DNA from: Thalassotalea_A litorea
GTDB taxonomy: Bacteria; Pseudomonadota; Gammaproteobacteria; Enterobacterales; Alteromonadaceae
Direction of reading: 5' to 3'
DNA: 64,000 nt
Assembly (NCBI RefSeq): GCF_043642205.1
Contig: NZ_JBHZSG010000013.1
Span: forward strand, 26,825-90,824
Positions 46,476 to 53,736 of the stretch are shown one piece after another. The notes under the pieces are model-generated. The model was not told where the DNA came from and did not search any database. It worked only from the letters and a program-made list of their open reading frames with translations. A program made the translations under genes and the position numbers. Numbering within the stretch: position 1 is the first letter of the stretch; each line of letters begins with the position of its first letter.

Positions 46476-46817
46476 GTGAAAAAAATAATAGTCTTGATAG
46501 TTATGTTGCTAATAGGGTGCCAGTCGACACAAGATTCGTATCCAGATTTTCGAACCCCTAAATCGGAAATCAGAGATGCGCAAAGCCGCTTTCGTACGTC
46601 AGATTATGAAATTTTGTTTTTATTAATGGTCGACCCTAAAGGTGACGTTGTAAAAGTGCGATTGCTTGGCGCCAACCTAAAGGATGGGCAAGCGGTACAA
46701 ATGTTTAAAAGACATATGTTGAAAGCGAAATTCAAGAAGGCCAAATCTGAAGACCCTCAGTTTAGAGAGTTTATATTGCCATACGGGGTTAATACCACAG
46801 TAACCTTTTCGGGTTAA
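46476..46817 (+). CDS. Small lipoprotein, TonB C-terminal-like fold possible
   Basis: A 113-aa lipoprotein with lipobox LIGC (Cys15) and a GTG start behind an AAGGAG site. The mature chain has a pattern LMVDPKGDVVKVRLLGAN...MFKRHMLKAKFKKAK that resembles the C-terminal TonB/energy-transducer fold, in which a strand is followed by a helix and a basic end. I cannot prove this. It sits between the AraC regulator and the BASS-led operon, followed by a hairpin without a T-run. Confidence 0.62.
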   Translation: MKKIIVLIVMLLIGCQSTQDSYPDFRTPKSEIRDAQSRFRTSDYEILFLLMVDPKGDVVKVRLLGANLKDGQAVQMFKRHMLKAKFKKAKSEDPQFREFILPYGVNTTVTFSG

Positions 46818-46950
46818 AAATCCTGGGAAATAGAAGGATGAAAGCATGAACGGTGCAGAAGGCTCCAAGATTCAGAGCTGCCCCAATTTTAGCCATAACA
46901 GTCCTCATTTTATCCAATCGATTATTTCTTCAGCATGGAATGTACCCGTG

Positions 46951-46977
46951 ACGCCATCAATGTTTTTTTGATGGCGT
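46951..46977. repeat. Inverted repeat between the small lipoprotein gene and the BASS operon
   Basis: ACGCCATCAA and TTGATGGCGT arms with a 7-nt T-rich loop. There is no T-tract following it on the plus strand; it is 73 nt before the transporter start. It could end the upstream transcript or regulate the operon. Confidence 0.55.
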
Positions 46978-47050
46978 AAAAAGTCATTATTTTTGATTTT
47001 TTATTGGGTAGTATTAGGCATCTAATAATAAAAACGACAAGAATAACAAT

Positions 47051-47974
47051 ATGGAAATAGGTCCGGTATTTTACGATTCCAGTGCACAATGGATGTTAAA
47101 CCTGGTGCTGGCCAGTATGATATTTGGATTAGCGCTGGATATTCATTGGCAAGATTTTAAACGGGTAATTACCATGCCCAAGGCCGTTATTGCCGGTTTG
47201 GGAGCTCAGTTTTTGCTTTTGCCAGCGCTGACCTGCGCATTTACCTTGTTGGTGGATTTACCCCCCGGCATTGAGCTGGGTATGATGTTAGTGGCCTCCT
47301 GTCCGGGCGGCGCCATTTCCAATTTTGTAACTCATTTGAGCGGTGGTAATACCGCGTTATCCATTTCTCTGACCGCCGCGGCTAGTGCGACAGCTGTCAT
47401 TATGATGCCCATAAACTTCATGTTTTGGTCGCAATTTAATGAGCCTGCCATGGCAATCATGCAAGCCATTGACGTAGATTCCGAACAATTATTTAAAACC
47501 TTAATCTTGGTGCTGGCTATCCCGCTTGCAGCTGGGTTGTTGATCCGGGCTAAATTTGAAGCTGCGGCAAAAATAATGCACAAGTTGCTGAAAAACACCA
47601 GCTTGCTTGCCTTAATCGCCTTTATTTTGATTGCCGTGACAAAAAACCATGAAGCGTTTTTACAACACTTGTGGTTTTTACTGCTCATCGTATTTGTCCA
47701 TAACGGTATGGCGTTTTTGATTGGTTATTTAAGTGCGCGAAGTGCAAACCTGGAAGTGCGGGATCAAAAGGCAGTGACCATAGAGGTTGGCATGCAAAAT
47801 GCCTCTTTAGCCATTGCCATTGTCTTTACCCAGTTTGATGGACAGGCCGGAATGGCGTTGATTTGTGCATTCTGGGGAACCTGGCACATCGTGGCAGGTC
47901 TGGCAGTTGCCTTGATATTTAAACAACAAAAGTCTGAGCAGCCGGTATCTATATCTGGAAACGGACGGGAATAA
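47051..47974 (+). CDS. Bile acid:sodium symporter family (BASS) transporter
   Basis: A 307-aa inner-membrane carrier with about 9-10 membrane segments. The glycine-rich MLVASCPGGAISNFVTHLSGGNTALSISLT region and the IEVGMQNASLAIAI motif late in the chain are BASS signatures that line the Na+ and substrate sites. Family members take up bile acids, pantoate, pyruvate or other organic anions, so the substrate here is open. It heads a five-gene operon; the next gene starts 2 nt past its stop. Confidence 0.87.
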   Translation: MEIGPVFYDSSAQWMLNLVLASMIFGLALDIHWQDFKRVITMPKAVIAGLGAQFLLLPALTCAFTLLVDLPPGIELGMMLVASCPGGAISNFVTHLSGGNTALSISLTAAASATAVIMMPINFMFWSQFNEPAMAIMQAIDVDSEQLFKTLILVLAIPLAAGLLIRAKFEAAAKIMHKLLKNTSLLALIAFILIAVTKNHEAFLQHLWFLLLIVFVHNGMAFLIGYLSARSANLEVRDQKAVTIEVGMQNASLAIAIVFTQFDGQAGMALICAFWGTWHIVAGLAVALIFKQQKSEQPVSISGNGRE

Positions 47975-47976
47975 CA

Positions 47977-48933
47977 ATGATGAAAATACTAATTACGGGT
48001 GCCGCAGGTTGTGTGGGTCGCCGCCTGATCCAGTCTCTGACAGATCAGCATGGCACGAGCATTTTTGCCACCGATATCAAACCTGAACTTGGCATTGATT
48101 TGCAAAACAATGAGTCATTCTCTTACCAGGCTCTGGATATTTGCCAGGATGAATTTTATCAATGGGTGGAACAGATCAAACCGGATGTGATTGTCCACCT
48201 TGCATCAATTTTACAAATTTCTCCTGCCATGCCGCGAGAAAAAGCCTATGACATTGACGTGGTCGCAACGCAAAAGCTGGTCGATTTAGCGGCACAGCTT
48301 GGTTGTCAGAAATTTATCGTGACAACATCCGGAGCATCATATGGCTATTGGCCGGAAAATACCGGCTGGTTAACAGAAGACCATCCAAAAAAGGGCAATA
48401 AGGATTACTTCTATAGTGCTCATAAGGCTGAAATTGAAGCCATCATGGCACAGGCCAAATCGCAATACCCGGCATTAAAGCAAGTTATATTGCGTCCAGG
48501 GACCATTTTAGGTCCGGATTTTGACGGTCCAATCGTCAATCTGTTCCAACAAAAAATGATCACTGGTGTCGCTGGGTATCCGGGACCCTTTGTCTTTATC
48601 TGGTCGGAAGATGTGGTGGCTTACATTCAGGAAGCCATGTTCAGCGATATTGAAGGGGATTATAATCTTGCCGGAGATGGCAGTGTATCTATGGCACAAA
48701 TCGCCAAAACCCTGAACAAGCCCTATGTGCCATTACCGTCATGGTTAATCGAAGGGGCACTGAGCATTTTAAAACCTCTGGGACTCACACAATATGGTCC
48801 AGAGCAGGTTAAATTTGTTAAATATCGCCCAGTATTGGCGAACGATAAAATCAAAAACACGTTTAACCATCAACCTCGCTACACCTCCCAGCAAGCGCTG
48901 GAGCAGTTTCTTGCATTGCAAAAGGACGCTTAA
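47977..48933 (+). CDS. NAD-dependent epimerase/dehydratase (extended SDR)
   Basis: A 318-aa extended SDR. The N-terminal cofactor motif is GAAGCVG (about residues 8-14) and the active-site Tyr/Lys pair is in YFYSAHKAE (about 147-155). The hydrophobic pocket residues do not fit a sugar-nucleotide epimerase well, so a 3-beta-hydroxysteroid-dehydrogenase-like or other small-molecule role is possible. It lies 2 nt after the BASS gene and 3 nt before the propeller protein, so it is part of one transcript. Confidence 0.82.
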   Translation: MMKILITGAAGCVGRRLIQSLTDQHGTSIFATDIKPELGIDLQNNESFSYQALDICQDEFYQWVEQIKPDVIVHLASILQISPAMPREKAYDIDVVATQKLVDLAAQLGCQKFIVTTSGASYGYWPENTGWLTEDHPKKGNKDYFYSAHKAEIEAIMAQAKSQYPALKQVILRPGTILGPDFDGPIVNLFQQKMITGVAGYPGPFVFIWSEDVVAYIQEAMFSDIEGDYNLAGDGSVSMAQIAKTLNKPYVPLPSWLIEGALSILKPLGLTQYGPEQVKFVKYRPVLANDKIKNTFNHQPRYTSQQALEQFLALQKDA

Positions 48934-48936
48934 TTC

Positions 48937-50775
48937 ATGAAGTATTCACTAAAAGCCGCGGCGAGTCAGGTAATCGGTGCGTTATTCCTGACATCAACCG
49001 TGCAGGCGGCAACCGTAATTGTGACCGACGAAAATAATCAGCCTATGCCTCAGGTAATGGTTATGCAGACGCCTATCGAAGGGTTTGTTTTGGATAAATC
49101 CGATATGGGCTACCCGCCGGAGCGTCGTTTGAATCGCTCCAATACCGTCCATACCCGGTTTACGGATGAAGATGGCAAGGTGGAATTTGATACTTATGAG
49201 CAAGAAAAAGTAAGGATCCGCATTCGCCGCCCAAATTTCCAGGACGTTACGATTGAAGCCAACGGTAATGAAGAGCTGCAATTAACGATGAAGTCTATCA
49301 CTGACCCATTGCAGCTTGCAGAATCTAAACCCGCCAATACCTGGTTGTCAGCGCTGGATTTGGGTGATGAGGATTTGAAGAAACATTACGTCATGCAATG
49401 TGGTTTTTGTCACCAGCAAGGCTCTCATTTTTTCCGTCGTCCCCGGGATGAGGAAAGCTGGAATGACATCGTTTATCGCATGGTTGGCTATGGCGCCCGG
49501 GTTCACGATGATGCTCAGGAGCAATTGCCAGCGAAACTTAGCGCGGAATATAAGCGTCTGTTTGAAAACCCGGAGTTGATCCCTGATGGCACGCCCTGGG
49601 CGAAATCGTTAACCAATGACAAGATCACGGAGTGGCCAATTGGCGATGCATTTTCGCAAATGCATGACTTGCTCTACCACAGCAATGGGTTTGTCTATGT
49701 CGGCGATAACCTGCAAGACCGACTCTATGAAATCAACCCTGACAATGGTGAATACACGGTTTACAAAATGAAACGCGCCAAGGGGGATAAACATGGTGGA
49801 TTGATGGGCAACCGCTTGAGCTCTTTTCCCAAGCATGAAACTTTTGCTGGTATTCATTCCTTTGCGGAATCCAAGGTAGATGGCAATATCTTTATCACCA
49901 CCTCGTATCAGCAACGACTGGTGGAATTTGATGTCACCAATAAGGAATTCATTATTCACGAAATGGATGACGGTTATTATCCGCATACCGTGCGAATTGA
50001 CGAACAGGACCGAATTTGGTTTACCATGGCGTTGTCTAATCAAATCGCAATGTTTGACAGACAAAGCAAAAAATTTCAGATGTTTGACCTGCCAGCCCGA
50101 AACTTTGGTGAAGGCTTAACGGTGAATTTTATGGGCGCTATTTTAAAACTGATGGATTGGGGCCTACCGTTAGCGAACTGGTTCTCAATTGATGAGCAAT
50201 CCTCCGGTGTACCTTTGCCTTACGGTATTGATATTACGCCTAATGGTGATGTCTGGTTTGCCCGTTTACACGCAGATTCTATTGGCAAAATTGATGGTAA
50301 AACCCTGGAAGTGACGGTCTACGACACGCCATTTACCGGACCTCGTCGTTTGCGTAGTGATTCGAAAGGCAACCTGTGGATTGCCGCGTTCCCGGAATCG
50401 ATGATTGTAAAATTTGATCCACAAACCGAAACCTTTGAAAATGTTGAAATCCCTGTTTATCCACTAGGCAGTGAAACGCCTTATTCGTTAAATGTCGATC
50501 GTAGCCGGGATATCGTCTGGATCAATGGCAATACCTCGGACGCATTATATCGATACGATATCGACGCCAAACAATGGCATCATTATCCGATGCCAAAACG
50601 CGTCACTTTTACGCGTGATGTTGAGATAGCACCTAACGGCGATGTATTTACGACCAATTCCAGCTTTCCAAGCTGGCATATTGAAGATGGTCAGCCAACA
50701 TTAATCCGTTTACAGCCGCAATATCAGGATAACGACGCGACGTTAGAGGCGGTTGAGAGCCAATCCCATGAATAA
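48937..50775 (+). CDS. Periplasmic CxxCH/beta-propeller protein (Vgb-like)
   Basis: A 612-aa exported protein. A signal peptide (about residues 1-25) is followed by an Ig-like/carboxypeptidase-regulatory domain (about 26-120). A single heme-binding motif CGFCH is at C155-H159. A Vgb/streptogramin-lyase-like six-bladed propeller makes up the rest (repeats such as PHTVRIDEQDRIWFTMALSN, PYGIDITPNGDVWFA and LRSDSKGNLWIAAF). A c-type heme joined to a propeller suggests an electron-transferring dehydrogenase or lyase in the periplasm, rather than antibiotic resistance. It is the centre of the operon, overlapped by the MFS gene by 8 nt. Confidence 0.82.
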   Translation: MKYSLKAAASQVIGALFLTSTVQAATVIVTDENNQPMPQVMVMQTPIEGFVLDKSDMGYPPERRLNRSNTVHTRFTDEDGKVEFDTYEQEKVRIRIRRPNFQDVTIEANGNEELQLTMKSITDPLQLAESKPANTWLSALDLGDEDLKKHYVMQCGFCHQQGSHFFRRPRDEESWNDIVYRMVGYGARVHDDAQEQLPAKLSAEYKRLFENPELIPDGTPWAKSLTNDKITEWPIGDAFSQMHDLLYHSNGFVYVGDNLQDRLYEINPDNGEYTVYKMKRAKGDKHGGLMGNRLSSFPKHETFAGIHSFAESKVDGNIFITTSYQQRLVEFDVTNKEFIIHEMDDGYYPHTVRIDEQDRIWFTMALSNQIAMFDRQSKKFQMFDLPARNFGEGLTVNFMGAILKLMDWGLPLANWFSIDEQSSGVPLPYGIDITPNGDVWFARLHADSIGKIDGKTLEVTVYDTPFTGPRRLRSDSKGNLWIAAFPESMIVKFDPQTETFENVEIPVYPLGSETPYSLNVDRSRDIVWINGNTSDALYRYDIDAKQWHHYPMPKRVTFTRDVEIAPNGDVFTTNSSFPSWHIEDGQPTLIRLQPQYQDNDATLEAVESQSHE

Positions 50776-52081
50776 ACTGCCGGGCTTTCTATTGTCCTGT
50801 TTGCTGGCATTTATTGCTGGTCATATGGTCAATTACAGCATAATATTTTTAGCCATCGATTGGTTTGAATCACCAATGCTGGCAGGGATTGGTTATGGTC
50901 TTTGTTTTGGACCGCCGGTTATTTTAGGCTGGTTTGCCGGTGTTTATTGCGACAGATACTCGCCCAGACGAGTGATTCTCATAGCCCAAAACGCATTTTT
51001 AGTCAGCCTGGCGTTACTTTATGTGGCCTTAGGTGCCAATGCATACTGGCAGGTCATTTTGTTATTAACGGCAGCCTTTTTTTCTGGTGTCGGCTGGTCA
51101 TTTGTCGCGCCAGCCAGATTCGCGGCGTTGCCCGGGTTTATTGCCGAAACCAAGCTTACCGCTGGTACTATTACCCTGAACCTTATGGTGATGAGCGGGT
51201 TCGGTCTGGCGCCCATGGTTGTTAAAAACATTCAGGTGTCGTTTGGATATGCCGGAGTATTTGCGGTGGCGGCGATCATGTTTATCGTTTCTTCGGCGTT
51301 ACTGGCATTGCTGCGATACCACCCTCAATCTTCGGTTATCAAACAACAACGACACAATAACGCTAGGGTTAGCACAGCGAAGACCACAGGAGATAGTCAA
51401 TCTTCCGTGTGGCAACAAGTGCTGAATGGTTGGAAAGTCCTATTTAAACCGGGCATGGTAAAACCTTTGTTGTTACTGTCAATGATCACCTACCTATTGA
51501 TGGGACCCATGCAGGTGTTATTACCGGTCATCGCCGCTAAGCAATTACTTTTAAGTGAGCAAGCTCAAGGTAACTATCTGTCTCTTGTTGCATTTTCCCT
51601 GATTGTTGGAGGCCTGCTCAGTTTGTTTACTCGTAATATCGGCAAGCTTGGCTGGCAGTTAAACCTATCGATATTGGTAGCTGCGACAGGGCTAGGCTCG
51701 TTAGCGTTAGTCGAACAGTTAAGTCTTTCTGTTGCAATATTAATAATCTCGGGTATTGCAGGAGGGACTGCGATTAGCTTAATCGTCGCCGGATTAAATC
51801 AATTGTGTGAACCCGCATACCGCGGCCGGGTCATGGCGTGTTATACCATTATTGGCCAAGTGATCCCGGCATTAAGTGGCGTACTATCTGGCATGGTTGC
51901 TCAGGCTTTTGGTGCGCCAACGGCATTGCTGGTCGCAGGTGGCCTGATTGTCGTGTTGATATTGATTGCGCTGTACAGTCTTTCGGAGGTGACCTCATTA
52001 GAGCGATTTGACACGTCCGACGAAGCCTCAAAAAATGTCGATTACAACAGGGAGTTAACGCATGCATCCTTATCAAAATAA
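50768..52081 (+). CDS. MFS transporter
   Basis: A 437-aa inner-membrane carrier with about 12 membrane segments. A GVYCDRYSPRRVIL motif between the second and third segments is the MFS loop signature, and GRVMACYTIIGQVIPALSG is typical of the C-terminal half. I chose the ATG at 50768, which overlaps the propeller gene stop by 8 nt; an upstream TTG at 50753 is possible. Together with the BASS gene it gives the operon two carriers, perhaps for import and export. Substrate is unknown. Confidence 0.85.
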   Translation: MNKLPGFLLSCLLAFIAGHMVNYSIIFLAIDWFESPMLAGIGYGLCFGPPVILGWFAGVYCDRYSPRRVILIAQNAFLVSLALLYVALGANAYWQVILLLTAAFFSGVGWSFVAPARFAALPGFIAETKLTAGTITLNLMVMSGFGLAPMVVKNIQVSFGYAGVFAVAAIMFIVSSALLALLRYHPQSSVIKQQRHNNARVSTAKTTGDSQSSVWQQVLNGWKVLFKPGMVKPLLLLSMITYLLMGPMQVLLPVIAAKQLLLSEQAQGNYLSLVAFSLIVGGLLSLFTRNIGKLGWQLNLSILVAATGLGSLALVEQLSLSVAILIISGIAGGTAISLIVAGLNQLCEPAYRGRVMACYTIIGQVIPALSGVLSGMVAQAFGAPTALLVAGGLIVVLILIALYSLSEVTSLERFDTSDEASKNVDYNRELTHASLSK

Positions 52082-52844
52082 AGTGGTTGTGATCACTGGC
52101 GGCAGCGGTGGCATCGGGCAGGAGCTTTGTAAGCAACTCATTGCCCAGGGAGCTTTTGTGGCATGTCTGGATCTGACGATTGACCATGCCTTACAACATG
52201 AAAATGCGCTAAATATCGCTATTGATATCACTGAATATTCACAATTAGAAATGGCGGTAGGGCAAATCATTGAACGCTTTTTGCGCATCGATGTGTTGAT
52301 TAATAATGCCGGCATTACCCACATGAGTCGTTTTTCGGATTCAGAAAAAGATCTCGCCGATAAAATTCTGGCGGTAAATTATACGGCCGCTGTTGATATA
52401 ACACGTTTATGTCTGGAGCAATTGATAGCCAATAAAGGACACATTATAGCCATGTCCAGTGTTGCCGGTTTTGCGCCGCTATACGGTCGCTCACTGTATG
52501 CCGGTAGTAAACATGCCATGGAAGGGTTCTTTTATTCGTTGGCTAGTGAGTTAAAAGATATAGGCGTAAACGTTAGCGTTATTTGTCCATCATTTGTACG
52601 CTCGCGGCCAGAATTGAAGGCGCAGGTGAATGCCGGCGTTTCATCGCCAGGGGCATTAAAAAAACAGACCAATGGCGAACAAATCTCACCACAGGTAGCG
52701 GCCAGTAGGATCCTGAAAGCCGCTAGCATTGGCCAACGAACCTTATATCTTGGCAAAGTTGCCAATGTTGCTCGCTGGTTGTTTCACCTTCTACCGGGTG
52801 TATATCTTAAAGTGATGAGTAACGGCGCCAAGCAAGAGTTTTAA
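52062..52844 (+). CDS. Classical short-chain dehydrogenase/reductase
   Basis: A 260-aa classical SDR with cofactor motif TGGSGGIG (about residues 12-19), the NNAG motif in DVLINNAGITH, and the active-site Ser and YAGSKHAMEGF (Tyr/Lys). It starts behind an AGGGAG site 20 nt before the MFS stop, so the genes overlap. The C-terminal part ends with a hydrophobic stretch (VARWLFHLLPGVYLKVM) that might touch the membrane or a hydrophobic substrate. It is the last gene of the operon. Confidence 0.87.
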   Translation: MHPYQNKVVVITGGSGGIGQELCKQLIAQGAFVACLDLTIDHALQHENALNIAIDITEYSQLEMAVGQIIERFLRIDVLINNAGITHMSRFSDSEKDLADKILAVNYTAAVDITRLCLEQLIANKGHIIAMSSVAGFAPLYGRSLYAGSKHAMEGFFYSLASELKDIGVNVSVICPSFVRSRPELKAQVNAGVSSPGALKKQTNGEQISPQVAASRILKAASIGQRTLYLGKVANVARWLFHLLPGVYLKVMSNGAKQEF

Positions 52845-53208
52845 TAAATTGACGAACGCCTATTTTTGAACCAAATCCATGCTTGAACCCCTCTATCGCA
52901 GACGCGAGTCGCGATAGGGGATGGTTTTGCACTCACACGGACATTGTCTGCGTTGTCTTGCCAGTAGATCTGAATGTTGACTATCACGTTCAGGGTTTTA
53001 TTTTTGCGTAGAGAAACGTACGTTTCAACAGACGTGTTTAGACGTTGATTTTTGCCCGTGTCGTTGCGCTTAATCCTTTCATTTATTTCACAATTTTCTA
53101 AGCTCTGACCTATGCTATTAATTATCAATGCAATTTCTCACAGTAGTGAAATCTGTGCTAAATAAACCAAGGCTCATACGAAGGTAAGCCGCAGGTCAGG
53201 ATAGTTCG
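52845..53208. other. Intergenic region with a possible terminator hairpin
   Basis: About 360 bases with no supported gene. A CCCC(TC)TATCGC/GCGATAGGGG stem at 52888-52920 with a T-poor tail could end the operon transcript. The rest is AT-rich and should carry the promoter for the DUF4174 gene. Confidence 0.45.
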
Positions 53209-53682
53209 ATGAAAACAGCATACTCAGCCGTATATAAAATAACATCTCAACCCATATTGCCGCTGATGATGGGGCTTTTCCTTTACTTGGTGACGAGCTC
53301 TTTTGCCAAAGCGGAAGAGTTAAATGATATTGGGCAGCTACAATGGCAATCACGAGTCTTGTTAATGCAAGGCTCCGATGAGGCCAAAACCACTTTTGCG
53401 CAAGCGCTCGAAGACGATGCGAAAGCACTTAGCGAACGACATATTTATTGGTTTATTTTCCAATCTGAAAACGTTGAAAGCAATTACCCGGGTGACATAT
53501 CTCAAAATTTTAAAAATTCGATTAAAGCAGAATATTTTGGTAACACCGGCGATGGCGATGTGATCATTTTAATTGGCAAAGATGGAAGCCCTAAATTATT
53601 TACCAGCGAGCTTGATTTGCAGCAGTTATATGAAACCATCGACTCGATGCCAATGCGCCAACAGGAAATAAAAAACCAATAG
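53209..53682 (+). CDS. Exported DUF4174 family protein
   Basis: A 157-aa protein with a signal peptide ending near SFAKAEE (about residue 37). The remaining part matches DUF4174: LQWQSRVLLM...DAKALSERHIYWFIF, then GDGDVIILIGKDGSPKLFTSELDLQQLYETIDSMPMRQQE split across the C-terminus. These proteins have a thioredoxin-like topology without the CxxC motif. Function is unknown. It lies 54 nt before the patatin-like phospholipase, so co-transcription is possible. Confidence 0.82.
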   Translation: MKTAYSAVYKITSQPILPLMMGLFLYLVTSSFAKAEELNDIGQLQWQSRVLLMQGSDEAKTTFAQALEDDAKALSERHIYWFIFQSENVESNYPGDISQNFKNSIKAEYFGNTGDGDVIILIGKDGSPKLFTSELDLQQLYETIDSMPMRQQEIKNQ

Positions 53683-53736
53683 CCTGTCGGGTTTAGTCTT
53701 ACCAACAGTGCCTGAAAAATAACAAATGACAGGCCG

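Noticed and set aside
48937..50775. Streptogramin resistance lyase (Vgb)
   Set aside because: Exported, with an Ig-like domain and a heme motif; only the propeller part resembles Vgb.
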